NCBI GenBank assembly: GCA_022008415.1
Contig: JAIRBC010000021.1
Coordinates: forward strand, 1 to 64,000
DNA: 64,000 nucleotides
Origin: Cerina litoralis
Lineage (GTDB): Bacteria > Bacteroidota > Bacteroidia > Flavobacteriales > Flavobacteriaceae
Direction of reading: 5' to 3'
In this document: positions 25,694-34,398 of the stretch, piece after piece
Layout: every line of letters starts with the position of its first letter
How positions within the stretch are numbered: position 1 is the stretch's first letter
Program-made: the position numbers and the translations under genes
Notes under the pieces: model-generated
Databases searched by the model: none
The model's input: the letters and a program-made list of their open reading frames with translations, nothing else
What the model was told of the DNA's origin: nothing

Positions 25694-26293
25694 CTGTTTA
25701 TTTTTATTGCTTTTTATAGGTCAGATGTAATTCGCCAATATTCATCTCGGTGGGTATCAAAGATGGTTATGGCTCATTTCATTACCATAATAATTGATTG
25801 CTTAGCAAAAGACAAAAAAATCAAATTTCAATAAAACAATTACTCTTGTTGACCCCCTCCGCTCGCGATAGTTGTCGGGACGGCACCCCGCCAGTCCGCC
25901 CGTGCCATTCGCATGGGAATGATTGTCGGGCTGGGTCCCCTTGCCAATTAGGGGAGGACCCATTAAATCATATTATTCGCACAGTTGAGCTATTAATCTA
26001 TCTACTAACCTCTATAATCGTTTATAGTTTACAAAGAAGAAACCTTGAACAAGGAACTTTGAACGGTTATATTATCAAAAATCATCACTTTACCAGAAAT
26101 ACTATCTGCAACCTGCCTACCGTAAACTGCCTTATTGATACACTTCTGTGTCTGAACTAGAGGGTTCGAGAACAAGGCTAACGAAGCCCGAACGACCGAT
26201 ACGGGCAGGTCTTGAAAATCATGGAGTTTACTTGTGTAAACGACTGTTTTCATAAACAAGCAGAACGCAGTTATCGGACTTTATAGAAAGACA
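25694..26293. other. 600-base intergenic region containing a dispersed repeat
   Basis: Between the META lipoprotein and the sulfatase gene (both minus) I find no credible gene. The region holds one copy of the 114-bp dispersed repeat (25851-25964), and after it a mixed stretch (about 26000-26280) with phrases such as GAACAAGGCTAACGAAGCCCGAACG that look like decayed repeat sequence. Frames crossing the repeat (for example 25798-26160) code for no known domain. Confidence 0.6.
25851..25964 (+). repeat. 114-bp dispersed intergenic element, copy A
   Basis: This stretch matches, in reverse complement, the sequence at 56857-56969. The longest exact shared block is 35 bases, and a second block GGGAATGATTGTCGGGCTGG is also identical. 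The element is GC-rich against AT-rich surroundings and contains inverted arms (GATAGTTGTC here, a perfect CCCGATAACTATCGGG in copy B). It resembles a REP- or MITE-like non-coding repeat; no coding capacity is apparent. Confidence 0.8.
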
Positions 26294-27904
26294 TCACTTG
26301 ATCAACCCTTTATCCCGGTAGATTTGAATATAATGATTGCTCAAACTGTCCGAGTCCTTGTATTTTTCCCGGATATCCTTCAATTTTTGCTTCATTTCCT
26401 TAACTACAGGTGCATAGGAAGGATCATCGTAAACATTGTGGATCTCCAAGGTATCCTTTTTTCGGTCGTAGAGTTCCCATTCGTCCACATCAAAGTAAAA
26501 ATGGATTAGCTTGTAATCTTTTGTGGCAATTCCGTAATGCCTTTTTACAGCGTGCTCCGCCGGATATTCGTAATAATGGTAGTAGACCGCATCCCGGTCC
26601 CACTTGTCCTTTTCACCTTTTAGCAATGGCACCAAACTCTTTCCCTGCATATCACTGGGAATATCAACACCGGCTATATCGAGGAAGGTCTCGGCAAAAT
26701 CCAGGTTTTGGACCAGCTCATCCTCTGTTATTCCAGGCTTTATCACGTTTGGCCATCTGATCAAAAGCGGAGTCTTAAACGACTCATTATACATAAAACG
26801 CTTGTCGAACCAACCGTGTTCCCCTAGATAGAACCCCTGATCGGAAGTGTAAACAACGAGGGTGTTTTTGCTAAGATCGTTTTTATCCAAATAATCCAAC
26901 AACCGGCCCACATTCTCATCTACGGAGGCAATGGTACCCAGATAATCCTGCATATATCGCTGGTATTTCCATACGGTAAGCGTAGAATCGTTCATCGATG
27001 GATATAGCTTCTTAAATTCCTCGTTAATCGGGCCATACACCGAATCCCATGATGCTCTTTCCGCCGGGGTCAGACGGCCAAGGTGGGGAGGCAAATCGTT
27101 CCAATCCTTTAGACCCAGCACTTTCATGGTCTCCGGGGTCAGTTTATCATCATAGACCAGGGTCATGTGTTTTAGGATACCCATTTCGGCCGTTCTTGCC
27201 GCGGTACCCCGAGTGCTGTAATCGTCAAAAAGTGTCGCCGGCAAGGGAAAGGTCTTCTTGGTGTATTCCTTATAATATTTTTCCTTGGGCAGCCAAGATC
27301 GGTGCGGAGCTTTGTGGAGGTACATCAACAAAAACGGCTTGTCCTTTTTTCTGCGGTTCTTGAGCCAATCCAACGTAAGGTCGGTCGTTATATCTGTCAC
27401 GTAGCCCGCAATGGTCGTGTCGCCCTTTTGTGTTATGAACTCGGGATTGTAATAATCCCCCTGTCCGGGCAGGATCTTAAACTCGTCGAACCCTTTGGGA
27501 TTGTTGCCAAAGTGCAATTTCCCGAACATGGCGGTCTGGTAACCGGCCTTCTGAAGCAACTGGGGAAAAGTTACATTAGTGGTATCAAAAGGGGTAAGGT
27601 TGTCTATTTTCCCATTGATATGCGAATGCTTTCCCGTAAGGATCACCGCGCGGGAGGGCGCACAGATAGAATTGGTGACGCTGGCGTGGGTAAACAACAT
27701 ACCCTCGTTGGCGATACGGTCTATATTGGGCGTCTGGATCAATTTATCGCTGTACGCACTAATGGCCTGATACCCGTGATCATCGGACATGATAAAGACA
27801 ATGTTGGGTCGGGTGTCGGGGCTGGATTTGGGGTCCGGTTCTTTGCAGGAAAAGACCAGAACCAAAATCGCAGCTACAACGCCAAAGGACCTTAAAGTTC
27901 TCAT
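26294..27904 (-). CDS. Sulfatase lipoprotein (formylglycine type)
   Basis: A 536-residue arylsulfatase-family enzyme. The leader VVAAILVLVFSC ends in a lipobox Cys, so it is probably a lipoprotein facing periplasm or surface. NIVFIMSDDHGYQA (about 35) holds the calcium-binding Asp pair, and ICAPSRAVILTGKHSH (about 80) is the C-x-P-S-R signature whose Cys is converted to formylglycine. YTSDQGFYLGEHGWFDKRFMYNES (about 354) completes the metal site. The C-terminal YKLIHFYFDVDEWELYDRKKD region is the usual end domain. Marine Bacteroidota use such enzymes on sulfated polysaccharides; its exact substrate is not evident and no other polysaccharide genes adjoin it. Confidence 0.92.
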   Translation of the reverse strand: MRTLRSFGVVAAILVLVFSCKEPDPKSSPDTRPNIVFIMSDDHGYQAISAYSDKLIQTPNIDRIANEGMLFTHASVTNSICAPSRAVILTGKHSHINGKIDNLTPFDTTNVTFPQLLQKAGYQTAMFGKLHFGNNPKGFDEFKILPGQGDYYNPEFITQKGDTTIAGYVTDITTDLTLDWLKNRRKKDKPFLLMYLHKAPHRSWLPKEKYYKEYTKKTFPLPATLFDDYSTRGTAARTAEMGILKHMTLVYDDKLTPETMKVLGLKDWNDLPPHLGRLTPAERASWDSVYGPINEEFKKLYPSMNDSTLTVWKYQRYMQDYLGTIASVDENVGRLLDYLDKNDLSKNTLVVYTSDQGFYLGEHGWFDKRFMYNESFKTPLLIRWPNVIKPGITEDELVQNLDFAETFLDIAGVDIPSDMQGKSLVPLLKGEKDKWDRDAVYYHYYEYPAEHAVKRHYGIATKDYKLIHFYFDVDEWELYDRKKDTLEIHNVYDDPSYAPVVKEMKQKLKDIREKYKDSDSLSNHYIQIYRDKGLIK

Positions 27905-27956
27905 AATATTTGGTAATTTATAATTTAGTTTAGTCTATTGTTAACCCGTCTTGAAT

Positions 27957-28778
27957 TCATTGCAATCCGTTAACGGCATTTCGCAGGGCTACCAAATTGG
28001 TCAACAGTTTTTCAAGATGGTCCAGGTGTAACATATTGGCGCCGTCGCTTTTCGCGTTGGCGGGATCGAAATGGGTCTCCATAAAAATTCCGTCCACCCC
28101 GGTAGCGATACCCGCCCGGGCAATGGTCTCAATGAGTTGCGGCCTGCCCCCCGTCACCCCACTGCTCTGGTTGGGCTGTTGCAGGGAATGGGTTACATCC
28201 AACACCACGGGGGCAAACTGCTTCATAGTAGGGATACCCCTAAAATCGACGATCATATCCTGATAGCCGAACATGGTACCACGGTCAGTGATCACCACCT
28301 GCTCGTTGCCCGAGTCGAGTACCTTTTGCACGGCATGTTTCATGCTTTCCGGGCTCATGAACTGCCCCTTTTTAAGGTTGACGACCTTTCCTGTTTTGGC
28401 TGCGGCGACCACCAAGTCGGTCTGGCGCACCAAAAAAGCGGGAATCTGCAGTACATCAACGTATTCTGCTGCCATAATGGCATCGGAAACCTCATGAATG
28501 TCCGTTAAGGTCGGCACCTTAAAAGTATCGGATACCTTCCTTAAGATCCTCAGGGCCTTTTCGTCACCGATTCCCGTAAAAGAATCTACCCTACTGCGGT
28601 TGGCCTTCTTAAAACTACCTTTAAATACGTAGGGAATCCTCAATTTTTGCGTTACCCCGACAACTTTCTCGGCAATACGAAGGGCCATTTCCTCTCCTTC
28701 GATGGCACAAGGACCACAAAGCAGAAAAAAATTACCGCCTTTAGCGTGTTTTATTTGAGGAATTAAATCTAACTGCAT
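27957..28778 (-). CDS. kdsA: KdsA, 3-deoxy-8-phosphooctulonate synthase
   Basis: A 273-residue cytoplasmic enzyme that condenses phosphoenolpyruvate with arabinose 5-phosphate to Kdo 8-phosphate for lipopolysaccharide. FFLLCGPCAIEGEEMALRIAE opens the DAHP-synthase/KdsA barrel, FKGSFKKANRSRVDSFTGIG (about 58) and TDIHEVSDA and QIPAFLVRQTDLVVAAAKTG (about 112) are diagnostic, and GIFMETHFDPANAKSDGANML (about 230) is the C-terminal substrate loop. The length is typical. A perfect -7 box lies just upstream (28792-28799). The sulfatase gene follows after 52 bases on the same strand and might share its transcript. Confidence 0.97.
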   Translation of the reverse strand: MQLDLIPQIKHAKGGNFFLLCGPCAIEGEEMALRIAEKVVGVTQKLRIPYVFKGSFKKANRSRVDSFTGIGDEKALRILRKVSDTFKVPTLTDIHEVSDAIMAAEYVDVLQIPAFLVRQTDLVVAAAKTGKVVNLKKGQFMSPESMKHAVQKVLDSGNEQVVITDRGTMFGYQDMIVDFRGIPTMKQFAPVVLDVTHSLQQPNQSSGVTGGRPQLIETIARAGIATGVDGIFMETHFDPANAKSDGANMLHLDHLEKLLTNLVALRNAVNGLQ

Positions 28779-28791
28779 ATAAATCTTTTTT

Positions 28792-28799
28792 CAAAGATA
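28792..28799 (-). promoter_or_regulatory. Bacteroidota -7 box for kdsA
   Basis: Read on the minus strand this is TATCTTTG, a full match to TAnnTTTG. It lies 13 bases upstream of the kdsA ATG, so the leader would be only a few bases. No convincing -33 TTTG is visible. Confidence 0.6.
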
Positions 28800-28930
28800 A
28801 AACTTCTGGTCCGATTTTTATCCAGATTGGAAATTGGACTCCTCTAGGACTATTCTTTTAACCATATAATAGACAGTATTCAGCCCAGTTTTAGTAATTT
28901 TAGGGTATTTCATTAACTAAAACACATATC

Positions 28931-29422
28931 ATGGACATTATCGAAGAACTTCAAAAAGAACTAAAATCGGAATATGAAATCACCAAAAAGTTTTTGGAAC
29001 ACTATCCCGAAGACAAAAACGATTGGAAACCGCACGACAAATCCATGAGCATGAAAACCCTTGCGGTCCACGTTGTTGAAATTTTCGCCTGGCCAGATTT
29101 TATCATGAAAACGGAATATCTCGATTTTGAGAAAACACCCTACAAACAGCCGGACCTAAGCACTAGGGCGGAATTGCAAAAAAAATTGGAGGAAGATTAT
29201 AAAAAGGGAGCGGAAACGTTGAAAAACTTAACCCCGGAACAGTTTGATGGTACTTGGGACATCCGCCAAGGCGATATGGTATTCCAAAAATGGTCTAAAT
29301 ACGGTGCTATCCGGCATTCCTTTAAGCAGATAACCCACCATAGGGCACAGCTGGGCGTTTATTACAGGCTGAACGATATTTTTGTGCCCGGGAGTTATGG
29401 GCCTTCCGCAGATGAGCAATAG
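28931..29422 (+). CDS. DinB-like four-helix-bundle protein
   Basis: A 163-residue soluble protein with the DinB / YfiT-like metal-binding four-helix pattern. DWKPHDKSMSMKTLAVHVVEIFAW (about 32-56) contains the first His ligand in HVVEIF, and AIRHSFKQITHHRAQLGVYYRLND (about 124-148) contains the HH..Q.. end motif with two more metal His. Members include thiol-dependent transferases and nucleases of the bacillithiol/mycothiol type, but most are uncharacterised. It is a single gene between kdsA (divergent) and typA. The exact reaction is unknown. Confidence 0.87.
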   Translation: MDIIEELQKELKSEYEITKKFLEHYPEDKNDWKPHDKSMSMKTLAVHVVEIFAWPDFIMKTEYLDFEKTPYKQPDLSTRAELQKKLEEDYKKGAETLKNLTPEQFDGTWDIRQGDMVFQKWSKYGAIRHSFKQITHHRAQLGVYYRLNDIFVPGSYGPSADEQ

Positions 29423-29464
29423 ATAAAAATAGTGTTGTTTTATGCTCACTCCAGAAAATAGCAG

Positions 29465-29472
29465 TATCTTTG
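29465..29472 (+). promoter_or_regulatory. Bacteroidota -7 box for typA
   Basis: TATCTTTG, a full match to TAnnTTTG, about 58 bases before the typA start. A TTG lies 27 bases farther upstream, longer than the usual spacing, so only the -7 element is supported. Confidence 0.6.
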
Positions 29473-29530
29473 CGCCCGCCTATCGCAGAACCGATAAGCA
29501 AATAATAGCCTAAGTGCTTAAATATCAAGT

Positions 29531-31330
29531 ATGTCGACAACAAAAAATATTGCTATCATTGCCCACGTAGACCACGGTAAAACCACCCTGGTAGACAAAA
29601 TTATGTACCATTGCCACCTGTTCCGTGATAACGAGAACACGGGCGACCTTATCCTGGACAGCAACGACCTGGAAAGGGAAAGAGGTATCACCATTGTCTC
29701 CAAAAACGTTTCCGTAATCTATAAGGACACCAAGATCAATATTATCGACACCCCCGGACACGCCGACTTTGGCGGGGAGGTAGAGCGGGTGCTGAACATG
29801 GCCGATGGCGTACTTTTATTGGTGGATGCCTTTGAAGGCCCCATGCCACAGACGCGGTTTGTATTGCAAAAAGCGATCGACCTGGGGCTAAAACCCTGCG
29901 TTGTAATCAACAAGGTCGATAAGGATAACTGTACCCCGGAAGAGGTACATGAAAAGGTCTTTGATCTGATGTTTGAATTGGGTGCCGAAGAATGGCAGCT
30001 TGATTTTCCAACCGTGTACGGCTCTGCAAAACACAACTGGATGAGCGATGATTGGAAAAAACCAACCGATTCCATTGAACCGCTCCTGGACATGGTTATA
30101 GAACATATCCCTACTTTTAAACCAGAAATTGGGAATACGCAAATGTTGATCACTTCCCTGGATTATTCATCCTTTACCGGACGTATCGCCATTGGCAGGC
30201 TGCTAAGAGGGACGCTCAAGGAAGGTCAACAAATTTCCTTGGTAAAAAGGGATGGCCGAATCGTAAAAACTAAAATAAAGGAGCTCTATACCTTTGAAGG
30301 ATTAGGCCGGGCAAAAGTTACGGAGATCGTCGCTGGGGACATAGGTGCAATTATGGGACTGGAAGGGTTTGAAATCGGCGATACCATTGCCGATTTCGAA
30401 AGTCCGGAGCAACTGAAGACCATCGCCATAGATGAGCCTACCATGAGCATGTTGTTTACCATCAACGACAGTCCATTCTTTGGAAAGGACGGTAAGTTTG
30501 TTACCTCTAGGCACATTAAGGAACGCTTGCAAAGGGAATTGGAAAAAAACTTGGCCCTAAGGGTAAACGAGACCGATAGTGCGGACAAATTCTTGGTTTT
30601 CGGCCGTGGCGTACTGCATCTTTCCGTATTGATCGAAACGATGAGAAGGGAAGGGTACGAACTCCAGATCGGCCAGCCCCAAGTTATCATAAAGGAGATC
30701 GACGGGGCAAAATGCGAACCCGTTGAGCAACTTACCATTGATCTGCCGGAAGAAGTTTCGGGTAAGGCCGTGGAAATGGTATCTATCCGAAAAGGGGAAA
30801 TGATCAGCATGGAATCCCGTGGCGAGAGAATGATATGTGAATTTCTAATTCCATCACGTGGAATTATCGGACTTAGAAATCAGTTGTTGACCGCAACGGC
30901 CGGCGAAGCTATCATGGCGCACCGCTTTTTTGAATACCAGCCTATGAAAGGGGATATTCCGCAACGGCAAAACGGCTCCCTGGTTTCCATGGAAAACGGA
31001 AAGGCCATCCCTTATTCCATTGATAAATTACAGGATCGCGGTAAGTTTTTTGTAGATCCGGGCGAGGATATCTATGAGGGGCAGGTCATTGGGGAAAATT
31101 CCCGAGGGGACGACATGACCATCAATATAACCAAGACCAAAAAACTGAGCAACGTACGCTCTTCCGGTGCGGATGACAAGGCCAAGATCGTGCCCGCCAT
31201 AAAGTTCTCCTTGGAAGAGGCATTGGAATACATTCAAAAAGACGAGTACGTAGAGGTTACGCCAAAGCATTTACGTCTTCGTAAAATATATCTGAAGGAA
31301 GTAGATCGCAAACGCAACAAAATAGCTTAA
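29531..31330 (+). CDS. typA: TypA/BipA ribosome-binding translational GTPase
   Basis: A 599-residue GTPase. [17 protein letters not shown] (residues 9-25) is the P-loop, [11 protein letters not shown] the switch I region, [16 protein letters not shown] (about 75) the G3 motif and VINKVDKD (about 128) the NKxD motif. Domain II follows at about 200 and the EF-G-like domains at about 305-480; the C-terminal BipA-specific domain ends in [19 protein letters not shown], a typical signature. It binds 70S ribosomes and helps 50S assembly and stress adaptation. It has its own promoter box at 29465 and a terminator after its stop. Confidence 0.97.
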   Translation: MSTTKNIAIIAHVDHGKTTLVDKIMYHCHLFRDNENTGDLILDSNDLERERGITIVSKNVSVIYKDTKINIIDTPGHADFGGEVERVLNMADGVLLLVDAFEGPMPQTRFVLQKAIDLGLKPCVVINKVDKDNCTPEEVHEKVFDLMFELGAEEWQLDFPTVYGSAKHNWMSDDWKKPTDSIEPLLDMVIEHIPTFKPEIGNTQMLITSLDYSSFTGRIAIGRLLRGTLKEGQQISLVKRDGRIVKTKIKELYTFEGLGRAKVTEIVAGDIGAIMGLEGFEIGDTIADFESPEQLKTIAIDEPTMSMLFTINDSPFFGKDGKFVTSRHIKERLQRELEKNLALRVNETDSADKFLVFGRGVLHLSVLIETMRREGYELQIGQPQVIIKEIDGAKCEPVEQLTIDLPEEVSGKAVEMVSIRKGEMISMESRGERMICEFLIPSRGIIGLRNQLLTATAGEAIMAHRFFEYQPMKGDIPQRQNGSLVSMENGKAIPYSIDKLQDRGKFFVDPGEDIYEGQVIGENSRGDDMTINITKTKKLSNVRSSGADDKAKIVPAIKFSLEEALEYIQKDEYVEVTPKHLRLRKIYLKEVDRKRNKIA

Positions 31331-31354
31331 CCCACGAATAAATGAGCACTGATA

Positions 31355-31393
31355 AAAACTTGTCCGGCCCTATAGGTCTGGCAGGTTTTTTTT
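31355..31393 (+). terminator. Rho-independent terminator after typA
   Basis: AAAACTTGTCCGGCC and GGTCTGGCAGGTTTT can pair with one mismatch and a few G-U wobbles around CTATA, and the right arm runs into eight T. It ends at the stop codon of the convergent glucokinase gene and could serve both directions. Confidence 0.65.
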
Positions 31394-32126
31394 ATCGGCC
31401 TACCGCAGTTGCAGCCCCGATTATGCCTGCATGGTTCAACATTTCCGCCGGTATTACAGGGGTTTCAATTGTAATATAATCGGCAAATTTTTTTAAATCA
31501 CTAGAAGTCCCACCTCCGAGCACGATCAGGTCCGGGGATATGATCAGGTCCACGTATTTGAGAAATTTATTAAAGCGCTTGCCCCATTTTTTATAACTCA
31601 AGTTTTCCCGTTCCTTGGCCGATGCGGCCGCCCACAATTCAATTTTATCGTATTTCTTGTAAGGAATCTGGCCCAGTTCAAAATTGGGAATCAATTTACC
31701 GTTAAAGAATGCCCCGCTGCCCAATCCTGTGCCAATGGTGATCATAACTACAAACCCTTCCTTACCCTTTCCTGCACCGTACTGTATCTCGGCATAGCCC
31801 GCAGCATCGGCATCGTTGATCACGGTAAATGGCAACCCGGTGGTTTTGCTAAACAGGTCTGTTACATTCACATTAAACCATGATTTGTGAAGGTTTCCCG
31901 GTGATTTACAGATCCCCCTTTTTATAACGGTAGGAAAACCGCAGCCTACGGGACCAGAATAATTGAACTCCTTTACTATTTGGTGCACCACTTCCGCCAT
32001 CTCCTCGGGTTTTCTGGATTTGGGGGTCGGTATCCGAAATCTTTTCGTTACCATTTCCCCAGTTTCTATATTTACCAAGGCTCCCTTTGTGCCAGAACCA
32101 CCAATATCAATACCAAGAACTTCCAT
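31392..32126 (-). CDS. ppgK: Polyphosphate glucokinase (ROK family, PpgK-like)
   Basis: A 244-residue ROK kinase. VLGIDIGGSGTKGALVNIETGEM opens the ATPase fold, VGCGFPTVIKRGI (about 83) and VINDADAAGYAEIQYGAGKGKEG (about 122) are the sugar site with the catalytic Asp, and MITIGTGLGSGAFFNGKLIPNFELGQIPYKK (about 150) is the polyphosphate-glucokinase-type loop, lacking the zinc-binding Cys cluster of other ROK kinases. PpgK phosphorylates glucose with polyphosphate or ATP. The presence of a PPK1 gene 19 kb downstream provides a polyphosphate source. It converges with typA and shares the terminator. Confidence 0.9.
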   Translation of the reverse strand: MEVLGIDIGGSGTKGALVNIETGEMVTKRFRIPTPKSRKPEEMAEVVHQIVKEFNYSGPVGCGFPTVIKRGICKSPGNLHKSWFNVNVTDLFSKTTGLPFTVINDADAAGYAEIQYGAGKGKEGFVVMITIGTGLGSGAFFNGKLIPNFELGQIPYKKYDKIELWAAASAKERENLSYKKWGKRFNKFLKYVDLIISPDLIVLGGGTSSDLKKFADYITIETPVIPAEMLNHAGIIGAATAVGR

Positions 32127-32735
32127 TGAACTATTTTAATTTACATTTTTTTTATTTCTCTCCTTGCGAAGGTAGCTGATGCGTTGGAAAGTACAAATTA
32201 TTTTTTCGGGAGCATTGCGGGCCCAAGCAGCGTTAATTGATCCATTTACCAGAAATGTCTGCTGCTATCTGTGGATTTAAGTAACACCCATGTCAAAAAA
32301 ATCGCCCTAAACCATTTAGGTACTGATCTTTGGTCGCTCCAAACGAAAGACGGCCCTAAGGGACTGTCCCATTCGATGGCCTTTAGGACGTCGCTACGCA
32401 AAGACCACTAACCCCTCCGCCACAATGGGCGAGCCCTTTTTTAGGGAGCTCCCGGAAGGGAACAAGAATATTAACATCAAAAAAAATAAATAGAAACAAA
32501 AGGTTTGATATCAATACGGTAGGCTTCGGTTGCCTGGTTAATTCTACGTTGGCACCACCTTAATAAGATAAATGGAAATGTTCGTATTCCACACGGCGAA
32601 AGTCCTTGATTATGGTTTAAATAATCTCACAATATTTTGTTATGTTTTAATACAATATGACGATTATCACCTACATTTGCAGGCCGATTTGGATCCTTAA
32701 ATTATAAAGGATGACGATCGCTTAAAACAAACATT
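32127..32735. other. 600-base intergenic region
   Basis: No credible gene. It contains a GC-rich stretch (about 32340-32460) with phrases such as GGGAGCTCCCGGAAGGG that look like a remnant of structured or repeat DNA, and near its right end a TACATTTG box (32672-32679) that may drive the small secreted protein gene. On the minus strand, TACCTTCG at 32167-32174 is a near match for a ppgK -7 box. Confidence 0.5.
32672..32679 (+). promoter_or_regulatory. Bacteroidota -7 box before the small secreted protein
   Basis: TACATTTG matches TAnnTTTG fully and lies about 57 bases upstream of the ATG at 32736. Upstream DNA is AT-rich with several T runs; the -33 element is unclear. Confidence 0.5.
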
Positions 32736-33071
32736 ATGAAAAATATCATTATAGCTCTGGCATTGCTAATGGGTACCGTCGGCACAACGAAGGCACAAGA
32801 CGTACAAAAGGCGGTAATCGTAATAGCCACCTACAGCGGTAATTCTACCGATGGCTACTATTTTACGAACGATCTAGATCAGAGAGGTATTCTGTTCGCC
32901 CAAATAGAACCCGAAGTCTTAAACAAGTACGACCTCAACAATAATACCTTCTTAAACAAGACTTTTCGGGTTACCTATATCATCGATACGGAAGCGGGCA
33001 AGGCCCCGGATCCAAAAGGTCCCAAAAAGATCATCGATCTGACCCTGATAAATCAATCGGACGACGAGTAG
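32736..33071 (+). CDS. Small secreted protein of unknown function
   Basis: A 111-residue protein with a clear signal peptide (KNIIIALALLMGTVGTTKAQ, cut near residue 20). The mature part is about 90 residues with alternating beta-like segments (KAVIVIATYSG, FRVTYIID, KIIDLTLI) and ends in acidic residues. I do not recognise a family. A -7 promoter box lies 57 bases upstream and no co-directional partner is near, so it is probably expressed alone in the periplasm. Confidence 0.72.
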   Translation: MKNIIIALALLMGTVGTTKAQDVQKAVIVIATYSGNSTDGYYFTNDLDQRGILFAQIEPEVLNKYDLNNNTFLNKTFRVTYIIDTEAGKAPDPKGPKKIIDLTLINQSDDE

Positions 33072-33370
33072 TAGTTAGTTTCGGTCTTTGAGGCCCGATT
33101 TTGTTGAACTCGACGATTCGGTTTTTAAGGGAGTTGTTAAATAATGGTAGGGCATGGGATAACGCTTTTCGCCCTAACCGGTCTGGAACAATAGGTATTG
33201 ACATGCTGTTCTACCGGTATTTCTGGCAATAGTTTAGGTATCCATCACGTATTCCAGTTTGTCTTTAAACGTGCCCGATACCACTTCAGAAAGGATTTGC
33301 ACCATTAAAAAATGGCAAAAAACTGCAATAGCAAATAGTTACAATGGGTGTAAAAGGGTCCACCCTAGAG

Positions 33371-34054
33371 CTACACCGCCTTTTGTATTACCTCAAAGAC
33401 CTTGTTTCCGTCACATTTTAGCGTCTTGGAGGGATATTTTAGGATCAGGGCGTAATCGTGGGTGGCCATCAAAATTGTTCGACCATTTTTGTTGATTTCC
33501 TGTAGCACCTTCATAACTTCTACACTAGTCTGCGGGTCCAGGTTCCCAGTGGGCTCATCGGCCAGGATAAGTTCCGGGTCGTTCAGGAGGGACCGGGCAA
33601 TGGCAATACGCTGCTGCTCCCCCCCGGAAAGCTCGTGCGGAAATTTAAAGCCCTTGGTCTTCATATCTACCTTGGTCAATACTTCTTCGATGCGTTTTGC
33701 CATTTTGTTTTCGTCCTTCCAGCCGGTAGCCCTAAGTACAAACCGCAGATTGTTGTTGACGTTCCTATCCAGCAACAATTTAAAATCCTGAAATACAATG
33801 CCGAGTTTACGGCGCAGAAACGGAATATCGTTTTCCTTTAGCTTTTTAAGGTCGAATCCGACGATACTGCCCTCCCCTTCCTGTAAGGGCAGGTCTCCGT
33901 ACAGGGTCTTCATAAAACTACTCTTCCCGCTACCTGTCTTTCCAATAAGGTAAACGAAATCCCCGGCCTTGACCTCAAGGTTAATTTCATTGAGAATCAG
34001 GTTTTCCTTTTGAAAAATTGCCACTTCCTTTAATTGCAATATATTTTCTGCCAT
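33371..34054 (-). CDS. ftsE: FtsE, cell-division ABC ATPase
   Basis: A 227-residue ABC ATPase. [23 protein letters not shown] (about 35) is the Walker A region, [18 protein letters not shown] (about 138) the signature, and [16 protein letters not shown] (about 159) Walker B. The wording [20 protein letters not shown] is what Bacteroidota FtsE proteins show. FtsE works with the membrane protein FtsX at the division site to activate peptidoglycan hydrolases. ftsX is not adjacent here, which is frequent in this phylum. The neighbouring regions of about 300 bases on each side hold no genes. Confidence 0.88.
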   Translation of the reverse strand: MAENILQLKEVAIFQKENLILNEINLEVKAGDFVYLIGKTGSGKSSFMKTLYGDLPLQEGEGSIVGFDLKKLKENDIPFLRRKLGIVFQDFKLLLDRNVNNNLRFVLRATGWKDENKMAKRIEEVLTKVDMKTKGFKFPHELSGGEQQRIAIARSLLNDPELILADEPTGNLDPQTSVEVMKVLQEINKNGRTILMATHDYALILKYPSKTLKCDGNKVFEVIQKAV

Positions 34055-34398
34055 ATTTTCTATTCTTGGGATTCTACAACGTATTTAATTTGTAGGCGTC
34101 TTTTCCAAATTGCACTTGCCTACCGCCGTTCGCCTGTCCCTATCTACTCCATGACCAGCGGCCCTACGGACAAAGGTGCAAACCAAAGACATATAGGGGA
34201 TCGAAAACCCATGGAAATATACCGGTGCCAGACCACAAGATGCCCTCTTGCGGCTGCGTAAAAGTACTAACTTCTTGTTAAAGCGAATGGGCGGTGGTAT
34301 GAAATTTTTTTATCTTTCGGGTCATGCAAATACTTAATTGCCGCAATCAACGTTAACGTAGTAAGTTTTTGAAGCTTTAAAGAACACTATAGAAAACT
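34055..34398. other. Divergent intergenic region between ftsE and the TPR gene
   Basis: About 340 bases with no credible gene. TATCTTTC at 34312-34319, one base off the -7 consensus, would give an 80-base leader to the TPR gene. The stretch 34090-34240 is less AT-rich and unexplained. Confidence 0.4.

Noticed and set aside
25798..26160. 120-residue open frame crossing the dispersed repeat
   Set aside because: Its middle third is the repeat itself and the rest has random composition; the second repeat copy does not conserve it.
33072..33110. Possible terminator TCGG...CCGA after the small secreted protein
   Set aside because: Stem of only four pairs and no clear T run.
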